64,000 bases of DNA from Stieleria marina (GTDB lineage: Bacteria; Planctomycetota; Planctomycetia; Pirellulales; Pirellulaceae), in contig CP036526.1 of assembly GCA_007741555.1 (NCBI GenBank), positions 1-64,000 on the forward strand. The letters run 5' to 3'. Positions within the stretch are counted from its first letter, which is position 1, and every line of letters begins with the position of its first letter. The notes under the pieces are model-generated. The model was not told the origin of the DNA and ran no database searches. It saw nothing but the letters and a program-made list of their open reading frames with translations. Shown here piece by piece: positions 53,558-62,819 of this stretch. Made by a program: the position numbers and the translations under genes.

Positions 53558-54007
53558 TTACTTTTTCTTGGCAACTTTCTTAAACGCTTTGGCAAATTTG
53601 GCATCGGTGAAAACGAGTTTCATTTTGGCCTCGTCGCCCTGCGTGGATTCGACCTTGCCTTTGCAGCCGTCACAGCAAAATGCAACTTTGACGCCAGCGA
53701 CTTCGGTTGCTTTCGCTGGGTCCGCAGGTTTCGAGCTGAACGGGCACAATTTTTGTTCGTACTGTTTAGTAGCGACCAACTGATGGTTGGCTTTCACCGC
53801 GAACTTCTTTTCTGACTTGGCAAACTTGCCAGCACATCCGCCACAGCAGAAGTAAACTTTTCCGTCTTTGTAATCGACCGATTTCGACATGTCCGCAGCC
53901 TTGTTGGCGACGACGCACTGTACGGTCTTCTTCGTATCGGCTTCGGTCGCAACGACGACGCCTGCAATGAGGGCAACGGCAAGGAACGCGCTGATTTTCT
54001 TAAACAT
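53558..54007 (-). CDS. Exported protein with two TRASH/YHS-like metal-binding units
   Basis: 149 residues from ATG 54007 (MFKKISAFLAVALIAGVVVA signal peptide). Two copies of a Cys-Cys-x-x-Cys unit appear: KVYFCCGGCAGKFAK and KVAFCCDGCKGKVES, each preceded by a further Cys (VQCVVANK and KLCPFSSKP). The pattern suits binding of heavy metals in the periplasm. The C-terminus is Lys-rich. Frames open to 54022 would add five residues. Function is inferred from the Cys pattern. Confidence 0.78.
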   Translation of the reverse strand: MFKKISAFLAVALIAGVVVATEADTKKTVQCVVANKAADMSKSVDYKDGKVYFCCGGCAGKFAKSEKKFAVKANHQLVATKQYEQKLCPFSSKPADPAKATEVAGVKVAFCCDGCKGKVESTQGDEAKMKLVFTDAKFAKAFKKVAKKK

Positions 54008-54175
54008 GTTCTCAATCTCCAAGTGACAATGAAATCGGATTCAACCACGCGTCTTTTGACAAAGTCATTCGACAGTGTCATCAAATCACGGCATCGATGC
54101 TGATCATGCCAACCATGGCCACCAAACTCCGTGCTAGAGCATAGGCAGTTTGGCAACACAGGGTCAAATTTCCGT

Positions 54176-54769
54176 TTAGTTTGACGGCGACTCCAGCAGC
54201 ATTCTCAGATAGCTTCGCGGCTCGTCTCGATGCAATCCCAGCTCAGGAGCCAATTCCAAAATTCTGGCTCTCGCATCGGCAATCCGTGTTTCTTGCTGGG
54301 AAACTTGCTGATCATTATGGCTTTCGATGACCAGTTCGATCTCAGAAAACCAGCCCAGAGCGTGGACATGATCGATCGTGACCGTGAATTCGTGGTCGTT
54401 TTTCGCTAATAAAAAACTACGCCGATCTTTCTTCACCGTGGCAACTCGCCGGAACCCAAGCAGATCCAGCAGCGTTTGCATCTGCGAACCATCGACGTCG
54501 CCGGGGTCTAATCGCCATTCGAGTTCGCGTCGTGCTTTGACAGCTCCCGGCAGCTTGGTCCCTTTGTAAGTAATCAAGGGCATGCCATTGCTGTAGCGAA
54601 TCCGCAGCGCTTCGTGAGTCTGCGCAAAATCACGACACGGATGATTGAAATATGTGTCGGCGTGTTCCTGAAATGGCTGTTCGGTCGCGCCCAACGCGAC
54701 TAGCCGATGTTGAAGCACGTCTGCCTCGTCGACGTGGTACTTTTGTTCGACTTCGATTGCGTTATTCAT
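54176..54769 (-). CDS. Class IV adenylate cyclase / CYTH-domain protein
   Basis: 197 residues. The N-terminal ExExK motif reads EVEQKYHV and is followed by DTYFNHP, ALRIRYSNG, LITYKGTKLPG, KKDRRSFLL and FTVTIDHVHALGWFSEIELV, the usual CYTH tunnel residues. Such proteins make cAMP (CyaB) or cleave triphosphates (thiamine-triphosphatase type), and the sequence alone does not settle which. Overlaps the upstream beta-propeller gene by 8 bp, so they are likely coupled. Confidence 0.85.
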   Translation of the reverse strand: MNNAIEVEQKYHVDEADVLQHRLVALGATEQPFQEHADTYFNHPCRDFAQTHEALRIRYSNGMPLITYKGTKLPGAVKARRELEWRLDPGDVDGSQMQTLLDLLGFRRVATVKKDRRSFLLAKNDHEFTVTIDHVHALGWFSEIELVIESHNDQQVSQQETRIADARARILELAPELGLHRDEPRSYLRMLLESPSN

Positions 54770-55733
54770 TGACGGTCGACGATGCGTTGGTAGGGGAGGG
54801 GCGTGTCAATCGAAGACGTCCCAACGGTGGTGACTTGCCCTCGCTGGTGATCCAAACTTGATGTTGCTGGTCGACGGCCACAGCTTCGACTTGCTTCCAA
54901 TTCGGCAACGAGTAAATCTGAGGCAGCTTGGCAAACTGTTCAGACAACTTTTGGTCGTTGGCCGTTCGTTTGAAGTGAAAGGCTTGAAAATAATTGACGA
55001 TCCAAACATCACCGTTCTTGCTGTCGATATCCATTCCCGAAACCATTGGAATCGATAACGTCGTGGCTTTCTGGGCGACGATTTTTTCGGTGTCACCTGC
55101 TGGTCGACTGTTTCGCTTGGGCAGGTCGATCGTATACACGACGGCGTAGGGCAGTTTTCCCTTGGTGATTAAGACAACTTTTTGACGCTCCGTATCGACC
55201 GCGATCGCTTCGCAATCACGGGGCTGATCGGGAAACGTAACATGAAGGACTTGGACGCGTTTTTGGTCGGTCTTCTTGTCTGGATTGGGTTCGTCCAGAA
55301 GGTACAGTTCGATCGACTTGCGTTTGTGCAAATTGTTTCCACTGTCGGCGACCAGCAACCGCGGATAGCCGTCGTGAACGAACGACGCCATGTCTTCCCA
55401 GTCTTTGTTTTCGATTCCTTTCAAGCGACACCGGCCGGTTGCTTTGCCGCGATTGTCGACGGCATACAAGTAGGACTTGTTGCCGGAATCGTTGTGCGTC
55501 CACCAGCGATTTTTGCCGACATTTGAAACCGCCAGTCCGCTACTTTCAGTGACATCTGATTTCTTCAGCCTCACGACATCCAGCACCACAGCGGGATTTT
55601 CGTCCAACTTGGGCTGTTTGTCGTCGGCGATGGCCCAGTTAGATGGCAACCCGAACGGAACAACCAGCAGGCCGCACAAAACGGTAAACGCTGAGATGAC
55701 TTTCATGCCGGATTTCGCCTGCGTCTGATTCAT
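54762..55733 (-). CDS. Exported beta-propeller-like hypothetical protein
   Basis: 323 residues with a signal peptide. Propeller-like strands recur: ESSGLAVSNVGKNRWWTHND, YLYAVDNRGKATGRCRL, PRLLVADSGNN, CEAIAVDTERQKVVLITKG, VSGMDIDSKNGDVWIVNYF. No catalytic motif. It lies 8 bp downstream of thiE and overlaps the CYTH gene, so the three minus-strand genes probably form one transcript. Confidence 0.75.
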   Translation of the reverse strand: MNQTQAKSGMKVISAFTVLCGLLVVPFGLPSNWAIADDKQPKLDENPAVVLDVVRLKKSDVTESSGLAVSNVGKNRWWTHNDSGNKSYLYAVDNRGKATGRCRLKGIENKDWEDMASFVHDGYPRLLVADSGNNLHKRKSIELYLLDEPNPDKKTDQKRVQVLHVTFPDQPRDCEAIAVDTERQKVVLITKGKLPYAVVYTIDLPKRNSRPAGDTEKIVAQKATTLSIPMVSGMDIDSKNGDVWIVNYFQAFHFKRTANDQKLSEQFAKLPQIYSLPNWKQVEAVAVDQQHQVWITSEGKSPPLGRLRLTRPSPTNASSTVNE

Positions 55734-55741
55734 TTGGATTG

Positions 55742-56809
55742 CTAATTCGCCTGCAGTCGATTTCGCAAGTCACGTGCCGCTGTGACGCGGTCATCGGCTC
55801 GGTCGATGGCGCCGGTGACGGCGATGCGATGAAAACCTGTGGCGGTCACTTGAGCGACATTGTCGGCTTCGATGCCACCGATTGCAAAGGCAGGAAGCGC
55901 CCGTTGTTTCTTTGCATCGTGGACTTCGGACAGAAACTCCGTACCGACAAATTCATCAAACAATTTGGTTCGGCTGGGAAACACGGGGCCGCAGCCAATG
56001 TAGTCCGCGCCCTCTCCAATCGCGTCGTGGACTTGAGCGATGCTATGCGTCGAAACACCGATCAATCGATCGGTTCCGATGATTGCTCGAGCGGCGTCCG
56101 CGGGCATCTCATCTTGGCCGACGTGAACTCCATCTGCACCCGACGCCGCTGCGATGTCAGGCCGATCGTTGACGATAAAAAGCGTGTCGTTTTGGTTGGC
56201 GATCAGAACGCCGATCTTGGCACGCTCCAGCAAGACGCGGTCGCTCTGTGCTGAATCACGAAGCTGTAAGATATCCACGCCAGCTTTGGACAACTCAGTT
56301 ACCTTGGTTGCAAAGTCTTGATCGTCGGTGCCTGCGTCGATCAAAACATAGAGCTGACTTGCGGCGAGCCGAGTCAGTCGATCGCTGCGACGGAGTTGTT
56401 GTTCCAGATCGGCACAGACCGTGTACGCGCGGTAGCGAACTCGTTCGACCGCCGAACTAACGCTCGTGTCGATGAGTTTGCTGTACTCTTCGATGACTCG
56501 CAGCGACTGTTGGGTTCGACTGGCCGCAGCCTGTATTACGCTTACGGCATTGGAGCGATGGTATTCTGTCTCCACTTGGATATTGGTGCCGACATCGTCT
56601 GCCGTGTCGCGTGCGGCCAAGAGGGACTCTCGGTCAAGGATCGACAGAGCCGTTGTCAAACCGTGTCGCAACGTTTTCAACGACGACGTCATCGTTGAAT
56701 CATCTAGAACAAAGCGGGCGTACTCTTCCATGGTACGAAGCCCTTCGCCGGCTCGGTTGATGCTCGCATCGAGAATACGATAGACTGCCCGGTGTGATTG
56801 AATAGACAT
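55742..56809 (-). CDS. thiE: Thiamine phosphate synthase with N-terminal ThiD2-type domain
   Basis: Joins HMP-PP and the thiazole phosphate to make thiamine phosphate. The C-terminal ThiE barrel (about 150-350) has LYVLIDAG, GVDILQLRDSA, FIVNDRPDIAAASGADGVHV (NDR/GVHxGQ site) and DYIGCGPVFPS. The first 140 residues (YRILDASINRAGEGLRTMEE, SLRVIEEY) match the helical ThiD2-like domain found in some bacterial ThiE proteins. The length (355) fits the fusion. First gene of a three-gene run. Confidence 0.92.
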   Translation of the reverse strand: MSIQSHRAVYRILDASINRAGEGLRTMEEYARFVLDDSTMTSSLKTLRHGLTTALSILDRESLLAARDTADDVGTNIQVETEYHRSNAVSVIQAAASRTQQSLRVIEEYSKLIDTSVSSAVERVRYRAYTVCADLEQQLRRSDRLTRLAASQLYVLIDAGTDDQDFATKVTELSKAGVDILQLRDSAQSDRVLLERAKIGVLIANQNDTLFIVNDRPDIAAASGADGVHVGQDEMPADAARAIIGTDRLIGVSTHSIAQVHDAIGEGADYIGCGPVFPSRTKLFDEFVGTEFLSEVHDAKKQRALPAFAIGGIEADNVAQVTATGFHRIAVTGAIDRADDRVTAARDLRNRLQAN

Positions 56810-56839
56810 TGGAGAGCGAACAAAAACCGGGAGATTCGG

Positions 56840-57625
56840 ATGAAGACAGTCTTACAGAACAGTTTAGTAGTTGCGTTGGTTGCCGGAGTCTTTTGTGCGA
56901 CTTTCAACGATCTCACTCCTTCGTTTGCCCAAGAAGCTGCGACTCAGAAGAAATCGCCGGAGAAAAAGCGGCCTGCGAAGAAAAAGCGAGCACCTAATCC
57001 TGCCTTCCAACCACCGGAAATCCAAGAGGGCTTGCCCAATGTGCTGCTGATCGGCGATTCGATCTCGATCGGATACATGGTTCCAGCCCGCCAAGAGCTC
57101 AAAGGCATTGCCAACGTTTTCCGCCCCAGCACTAACTGCGGACCGACGACAAACGGAGTGGCCAAAGTGGACGCTTGGGTGGGCGATCGCAAATGGGACG
57201 TGATCCATTTCAATTTTGGACTTCACGATTTGAAATACATGGGCCCCAAAGGCCAAAATTTGGCGGACCCCCAATCGGCCGAAAGCAAGCCACAAGTCTC
57301 CATCGACGACTACGCCGCGAACCTGACAACGATCGCGAAGCGTCTGAAGAAAACGGGAGCAACCGTCATTTGGCGACAAACGACGCCCGTCCCCGAAGGA
57401 GCCAAAGGCCGCGTGGTGGGCGATTCACGCCAGTACAACGAAGTGGCGGCGAAGGTGATGGAAGAGGTCGGCGGTATTCAAACCGATGCTATGTTTGATT
57501 TCGCGACAAAGGAAGTCCAGACCTTGCCGGCCAACGTGCACTACAGCAAAGAGGGTTCGGCCAAGTTGGGCGCACACGTCGCCGACGTGGTCAAACAGGC
57601 GTTGTCCTCACGCGTCAAAAAATGA
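56840..57625 (+). CDS. Exported SGNH/GDSL-family hydrolase
   Basis: 261 residues from ATG 56840. A signal peptide is followed by a basic Lys/Ala/Pro-rich linker (KKSPEKKRPAKKKRAPNP). The SGNH blocks are visible: VLLIGDSISIGY (Ser), TNCGPTTNG, HFNFGLHDLKYMG (Asn-like region), and NVHYSKEGSAKL (catalytic His). Likely an esterase or polysaccharide deacetylase-like enzyme in the envelope. Confidence 0.85.
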   Translation: MKTVLQNSLVVALVAGVFCATFNDLTPSFAQEAATQKKSPEKKRPAKKKRAPNPAFQPPEIQEGLPNVLLIGDSISIGYMVPARQELKGIANVFRPSTNCGPTTNGVAKVDAWVGDRKWDVIHFNFGLHDLKYMGPKGQNLADPQSAESKPQVSIDDYAANLTTIAKRLKKTGATVIWRQTTPVPEGAKGRVVGDSRQYNEVAAKVMEEVGGIQTDAMFDFATKEVQTLPANVHYSKEGSAKLGAHVADVVKQALSSRVKK

Positions 57626-57686
57626 CCCCGCAGAATCCTAAGCGCCCTTCTAACTCTCGCGTGAACACATCAAACTATCACGACAC

Positions 57687-57760
57687 GCCCTCGTAGCTCA
57701 GCTGGATAGAGCAGCTCATTCCTAACGAGCAGGTCAGAGGTTCGAATCCTCTCGGGGGTG
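57687..57760 (+). tRNA. tRNA-Arg (anticodon CCT)
   Basis: 74 nt. Acceptor GCCCTCG pairs with CGGGGGT (with wobbles), D-arm TAGCTCAGCTGGATAGAGC, anticodon loop TTCCTAA (anticodon CCT), T-arm GGTTCGAATCC, discriminator G. CCA is not encoded. It lies 61 bp after the SGNH hydrolase gene. Confidence 0.95.
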
Positions 57761-58076
57761 CTTCGCTTTTCGATTCTTTTTGCGAGTACCGGTTTTTACC
57801 GAAGTTGCCAATCGCGGTCGGTCATTGCGACCAAACCCGACCACCCAGATCCGATCGCTCAAACGCTGGATTTGAGGCAATAGGTGGCGTCATCGATCGA
57901 TTTCACGCGTGTGGCTTCATGCAACTCTGCCTGCGAATTTGCGGGGAGCACTCGATTGGATCAGCTATTTTGGGGGAGTGGCATGTGGTTGTTGTGGGGC
58001 CCCACCATTAGCCATTTATGCAAGGGTGTTCCTTCATCGGTTGATTGTGAAGCGCGGCGGGCCGTTTGTTGGTCCG
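57761..58076. other. Intergenic region after tRNA-Arg
   Basis: 316 bp without a convincing gene, integrase or att-like duplication of the tRNA 3' end. Frames overlap, but none has a clear start or family. Confidence 0.35.
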
Positions 58077-58466
58077 ATGAAACGCCAAACGCAACTCCGG
58101 AGAAGAGCGAATACTGTGCGAAACAAACTGATGATCTTGGGCGTCTCATTCTTCTTGTCTCTGCCAGGCATCGAGGGCATCGCGGCCATCGTTGTTGAAC
58201 TGGATCTAAAAGAGGATCGAACAGCCGTCCGCGAAGAGTACCCGATCGAGTCATCGCATTACGCGACGTCGATCGTTGTAAAAGATTCCGAACAGCCGTC
58301 CTCACAATCGCTGACAACTGTTCGCTTTGTTTCTCAGCCATTAGCGATTGAACAAAATTCGTTTAGCAACGGCTATTCGCTTGCCCAGATGACTATCTAC
58401 GGGCTGACAGCAGCGTTCACTTTTTATGCCGCGTTAGTATTGCCCCGATTCATGCACTGGCGTTGA
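58077..58466 (+). CDS. Small hypothetical membrane protein
   Basis: 129 residues from ATG 58077. A basic start (MKRQTQLRRRANTVRNK) leads into LMILGVSFFLSLPGIEG, then a polar middle and a C-terminal membrane helix (IYGLTAAFTFYAALVLP). Topology suggests an inner-membrane protein with two helices. Low confidence, since composition is the only evidence. Confidence 0.4.
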   Translation: MKRQTQLRRRANTVRNKLMILGVSFFLSLPGIEGIAAIVVELDLKEDRTAVREEYPIESSHYATSIVVKDSEQPSSQSLTTVRFVSQPLAIEQNSFSNGYSLAQMTIYGLTAAFTFYAALVLPRFMHWR

Positions 58467-58603
58467 GCCGGCGGTGGATGCCTATGTTTGTGGGTGCCCG
58501 TGTTTGTGGAGGCCTATGCTTAGTGCCATGCCCGTGCTTAGTCACGAGGTCTCTGATCAGTCGGAACCTTGTGCCCTGTTGAAGTGACCCGTCGAATACT
58601 CGC

Positions 58604-59008
58604 TCAATAGAACTTCACCATGTGTGTGATGACGTGACCGAGAATCGCTGTCCAGGCCTCTTCCACTTCATCGGTCCATGCGGTGTCATATTCGCTGGCA
58701 ACTTCGATCACGGTTGTCATCCACGTTTCGTACATTGACGGTTCAATGTTCAAATGGTGGCGATCGTGAGTTTCGGCACGCTCCCGAATTTCTCGGAGTG
58801 AACTGGGGTCTCCCGAGGTCGCACCGGCGGCGAGCTTCAACGAGCGCAGAAGCATTTCGTTTTGTTTTTCAAAATCAGTGTTCTTGAATTTGTCACGGAT
58901 CGCATCCGAACGCGACAAGAAACGCTCATAGAATACCGGAATGAAGTTCCGGTTTTCACTACAACGATCGAGACTGCCGAGAAAAAGATCTTTGTGCGTT
59001 CCATCCAT
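58604..59008 (-). CDS. Single-domain globin
   Basis: 134 residues with globin-like spacing: FYERFLSRSDAIRDKF (helix B/C-like), FEKQNEMLLRSLKLA, then RAETHDRHHLNIEPSMYETW holding the likely proximal His, and AWTAILGHVITHMVKFY at the end. It resembles bacterial single-domain or sensor-type globins rather than truncated hemoglobins. Possible roles are O2/NO handling. No partner domain or reductase is seen. Confidence 0.82.
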   Translation of the reverse strand: MDGTHKDLFLGSLDRCSENRNFIPVFYERFLSRSDAIRDKFKNTDFEKQNEMLLRSLKLAAGATSGDPSSLREIRERAETHDRHHLNIEPSMYETWMTTVIEVASEYDTAWTDEVEEAWTAILGHVITHMVKFY

Positions 59009-59265
59009 TGAGGGCTACTTTGTTCGATTGAAGCGGATGACTCTCCCTCAGCTTAGTTCATTTGGCTTGCAGTATGTCAGTGTCGTGCATCTGGCGAAAA
59101 AACAGAATGACAGAGAGAGCACGCATCGCTATCACGTTGTTTTTCTAGGAAATAGAATGCTCTGCTACGGTTTGGCGAACCATTCCAAACCGCAGCGTGT
59201 CGCGATTGCCATGTGACCCGCTTTCGGTGTAACCCTGTTCGACCTCGCTGAATGCCCTTTGTTTT

Positions 59266-59850
59266 ATGAAACGAATTGAACCCGTCACGCTCGAACGCGG
59301 CGGCATCCGATTAGAACCTCTTTCGGAACAACACATCGAATCACTTTCGGCCGCAGCCTGTGATGGCGAGCTTTGGGAGCTGTGGTTTACGTCCGTTCCG
59401 AAACACTTGCAGACGGCGGACTACGTTGCCGATGCGTTGGCAGGGCAGGCCAGCGGACACATGTTGCCTTGGGCCGTGCGCGAGCTAGCCAGCGATTCGA
59501 TCATCGGAACAACGCGTTACCACGACATTGTCGTCGATGCCAGTCGCGTCGAAATTGGCTACACGTGGTATGCAAAGCAATGGCATCGAAGTCACGTCAA
59601 CACGACATGCAAGTTGATACTGTTGTCACACGCATTCGAGGAACTGAGCTGCGAAGTAGTGGGGTTGCGGACGGATCACTTTAACTTTGTCTCCCAGCGT
59701 GCGATCGAACGGCTAGGGGCAAAGAAAGACGGCGTGATCCGTCACCATGCGCCGCGTCGTGATGGAACTGTTCGCGATACGGTGATGTACAGCATCCTTC
59801 GTGCCGAGTGGCCTACGGTGCAGAGGCATCTTGAATCCAGGCTGTCCTGA
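59266..59850 (+). CDS. GNAT-family N-acetyltransferase (RimJ/RimL type)
   Basis: 194 residues. The family layout is RLEPLSEQHIESL, PWAVRELASDSIIGTTRYHD, VEIGYTWYAKQWHRSHVNT (motif near the acetyl-CoA site), LSHAFEELSCEVVGLRTDH and SQRAIERLGAKKDGVIRHH. Likely acetylates a protein N-terminus or small molecule; the substrate cannot be told. Confidence 0.88.
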   Translation: MKRIEPVTLERGGIRLEPLSEQHIESLSAAACDGELWELWFTSVPKHLQTADYVADALAGQASGHMLPWAVRELASDSIIGTTRYHDIVVDASRVEIGYTWYAKQWHRSHVNTTCKLILLSHAFEELSCEVVGLRTDHFNFVSQRAIERLGAKKDGVIRHHAPRRDGTVRDTVMYSILRAEWPTVQRHLESRLS

Positions 59851-59874
59851 ATCCAGGCCGGGTCGCGAGCGAGC

Positions 59875-60639
59875 TTAAGCTGGGTTCTTCAGCAAATAGA
59901 TGCCGTAACCCAGTGTGTCGCGTCCCCAGCGAAGGTAGGCGTCCATCCATTCGCGCCGGGCGCTGAGTCTGTCGGCGGCAGTTTGGTTGTTGGGATCTTC
60001 TGCGGCATTGTGTTCGACGATTTGTTGATAGCCCCATTCAAAATCGTCCCACTCTTCTTCACTGCTGGTCCATGCCGCAAGCGGAATGAGCCCGAGTTGC
60101 TTCGCTGTTTGGACGTTGCGGGCGTGCGTCATCGAATCGGGCGACGAGTCACCTAGCATTGCACGATACTCCGGCGATGCAGGCTGCTTCATGTATCCTT
60201 CGCCAATAAGAATTTGACCGCCAGGCGCGAGCATGGGAATGATCTTTGACAGAGCGTTTGCGAAGGAATCAGGACCGAGCCCAAACGCATGACTGGATCC
60301 CATGCAGATCGCAATATCGATGGGCGACTCGTCCACCGTGAACTCTGCCGCATTCGCTTCGACAAACTGGATCTGAGCACCGTTGATGCGTCTGGCCGCC
60401 CGACGACGCGCTTCGGCGAGGTGCGGTTGGGAAGAATCAATTCCAGTGGCGACAATGTCGCTGCATTCGCACAGCCGAATGATCAGTTCGCCGCATCCAC
60501 ATCCGAAGTCAACGACCCGATTGCCATCTTTGACACGAAGCGCCGAAAGGTATTTCGACATTTGTGGTTCGTTGATGGGGTCGTTCCAGAGCAACTCGAT
60601 CATGGCGTTCTTACTCAAGCGTTTTGTGTTTGAAAGCAT
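59875..60639 (-). CDS. Class I SAM-dependent methyltransferase
   Basis: 254 residues. Motif I VVDFGCGCGELIIRL, motif II-like IQFVEANAAEF, DIAICMGSSHAFG (post-II), and MLAPGGQILIGEGYM (motif III/post-III region) are clear. The substrate is unknown. Confidence 0.85.
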   Translation of the reverse strand: MLSNTKRLSKNAMIELLWNDPINEPQMSKYLSALRVKDGNRVVDFGCGCGELIIRLCECSDIVATGIDSSQPHLAEARRRAARRINGAQIQFVEANAAEFTVDESPIDIAICMGSSHAFGLGPDSFANALSKIIPMLAPGGQILIGEGYMKQPASPEYRAMLGDSSPDSMTHARNVQTAKQLGLIPLAAWTSSEEEWDDFEWGYQQIVEHNAAEDPNNQTAADRLSARREWMDAYLRWGRDTLGYGIYLLKNPA

Positions 60640-60790
60640 GTAGCCCGTGACACCTCAGACGTTCAACGGGTTCGCGCGAGATTGGCGGCACACAATTTCC
60701 TCTGCCGGGCTGCTAGCTGCGACATTTTCTTTAGTTGAGGCCGTCGTTATTTGGTAGCGTTTGATTGCAGTGTGCTTCAAAAAATGACAG

Positions 60791-62287
60791 TCAGTCCGTC
60801 GACTGATCGATCGGATCCAGACTCGTTGCCCCTGATTGGTCGATCACCAGATTGCTGGCCAACGGAAACTGATGCGAACGACTTTCCAGGAAATGCATTA
60901 GATAGCCTGCGGTGTTCGGAAAAGCGATCAAGTCTCCGCGCTGGATGCCATTGGGGAAATGAAAACGGCGGAGCGAAATCAGTTCCGATTCGGTGCAGTA
61001 TGCTCCCACCAAGTAGCCGCTGATGGATGCCTCTTTGTGATGATCTTGGCCGATCAGTATCGGGTCCACTAAGAATTCTTCGTGCGTAGTCCGGCATTGC
61101 GTACGATTCATGGATAGACCAATGAGCCAGTCGCCCTCAGAGTTTTGTTTGCGAAACTCGACGCGAGCGACTGTCATGCCGCAACCATCTAGCAAGCTTC
61201 TTCCTGGCTCGCATCTCAACTGCAAGTGGTTCGATTGCAAACAAGCCGCGACCATCTGATCGCCGATTTTACTGTCCAACACTTCAGCCAACCAATCCGA
61301 CCGCGTCGACGATTGATAGGACGGATAGCAGTTTGATTCGCCAAGCAATTTGCCATCCGCGACGTGCCTTCCCAAGCCGTGGTTTTGATACGTGATCGGT
61401 TCGCGGCGACCTAGCAGTGCGTTTGCGTGTTGTTCTAAAAACGCCTCCCACTGTGTTGGATCGTCCAGGTAGCTGACCGGAAATCCGCCACCCATGTCGA
61501 TGAACGAAGGCCGGTGACCGGATTCGCGAAGTCGATTGATCCAGCGCAAGCTTTCGGCAATCGCCGTGACTCGTTGACCGGCGTCGTATCCGTCTAAGTG
61601 GAAATGGATGCCCTGAACGGATAGCGGCAAGCTCCCAAGTTGGTTGACGATCGATGCGTCTCGATCGATGTCGAATCCGAATCGGGTGAATAGCTTTTGG
61701 CCTTGGTGTTGAAACCCTCCAATCCGCAGCGCGACCGTTGCCGTCTTGCTGGATTCTTGGCAGAGTTCAGCGATGGCCGCAAGTTCGTCGTGATTATCGA
61801 CGGCAATGCAGATTCCTTGATCGATGCACAGGCGAATCAAGGAATCCGTCTTGATCGCGGCAGTGCAGATCAGATCAGCTGGGTTGGCGTCTCGTGTGAG
61901 ACACTGTCGAATTTCGTTTTCGCTGGCCGTGTCGATCCCGATCCCTGATTGGATTGCCTGGTCGACCAATGCCAAGCACTTGTTGGATTTGCGAGCGAAG
62001 AAGACGCGAAAATCGAGATGCCGTTGCTGGGCGACACGATTGATTTCGTCGATGTTCCTTGCCATCACCGACGTGAAGGTCAGATTCAACGGCGATCCGT
62101 ATTGGTTGACGAGGCTATGAGCCGACGGTCCAGCGATCTGATCAATCATCCAAGGTTCCAGCCGCGCGCTTAGCGGTAATTCGCCAGCACAGAGTTCTCG
62201 AAGATCTCTGCTGCGAAAATCATCGGCTCGATGGTTCTGGCCAATTGGTTCGGTGCTTGGTCGGTTCGTGCTAGCTGCGTTGTTCAT
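60791..62287 (-). CDS. Fold-type III PLP-dependent decarboxylase (ornithine/DAP decarboxylase-like)
   Basis: 498 residues from ATG 62287 (open to 62344). The PLP-binding Lys is in FRVFFARKSNKCLALVD. Further family blocks are ASENEIRQCL, IHFHLDGYDAG, FIDMGGGFPVSYLDD (phosphate-binding Gly-rich loop), and the Tyr-bearing GYLVGAYCTESEL and FPNTAGYLMHFLE near the C-terminus. It resembles lysA/speC-type enzymes. Closeness to either subfamily cannot be judged by eye. Confidence 0.85.
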   Translation of the reverse strand: MNNAASTNRPSTEPIGQNHRADDFRSRDLRELCAGELPLSARLEPWMIDQIAGPSAHSLVNQYGSPLNLTFTSVMARNIDEINRVAQQRHLDFRVFFARKSNKCLALVDQAIQSGIGIDTASENEIRQCLTRDANPADLICTAAIKTDSLIRLCIDQGICIAVDNHDELAAIAELCQESSKTATVALRIGGFQHQGQKLFTRFGFDIDRDASIVNQLGSLPLSVQGIHFHLDGYDAGQRVTAIAESLRWINRLRESGHRPSFIDMGGGFPVSYLDDPTQWEAFLEQHANALLGRREPITYQNHGLGRHVADGKLLGESNCYPSYQSSTRSDWLAEVLDSKIGDQMVAACLQSNHLQLRCEPGRSLLDGCGMTVARVEFRKQNSEGDWLIGLSMNRTQCRTTHEEFLVDPILIGQDHHKEASISGYLVGAYCTESELISLRRFHFPNGIQRGDLIAFPNTAGYLMHFLESRSHQFPLASNLVIDQSGATSLDPIDQSTD

Positions 62288-62344
62288 CGATGATCGCGTG
62301 GCAGGCGGCAATTTCACTTGCGGTGCAAACTTGAAAACACGCAT

Positions 62345-62819
62345 CGGAGATGCGTCTCGTGAGCCAATTGTCGCAGCCGCAACGCAATCCCGCGAGTGCC
62401 AATGACCGGACTGACAAAGGCGGCTCGTTTTGCCGTCTTAGCTCGCCAGGCGTAAAAGGCTGCACCGTTTTCCCGCGTTCTCTTCGCCACTGACGATATT
62501 GTTCTCGCGAATGCGTTTGTTTGTCGGTGGAAAATTGGTTCGCGATACGTCCGTGCGTTTCACGCTGGTAGTCGCTCCGCGTCCAAGCAGTGAACCGGAC
62601 CATGCAGCAATCATCGCGTGCACTCAGGAAAAATTTTGACTGAATCGGCGAGTTTCACGCCATGATCGTTGGGCGTAAAAGTGCTGCCGTACGTTTGAAT
62701 GGCGGAAGCGAATCCCGAATCGCTATTGTTTGCTGGTACGAGTTCGTGCGATGCAATCGTAATGAGATGGTTTTTCGCGTGTGCGAAACGATATTGGCTT
62801 TGAAAGGATTGTTGGATCG
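62345..62819. other. Intergenic region between decarboxylase and thioredoxin-lipoprotein genes
   Basis: 475 bp between divergent genes and so the likely site of both promoters. Several frames are open on both strands but none shows conserved-looking sequence. No strong repeat or terminator seen. Confidence 0.35.

Noticed and set aside
57687-58600. Possible genomic island at tRNA-Arg
   Set aside because: No integrase, no duplicated tRNA 3' end and no composition shift visible within this window.
62271-62603. Minus-strand frame upstream of the decarboxylase
   Set aside because: No conserved-looking sequence; overlaps the decarboxylase start and likely promoter region.
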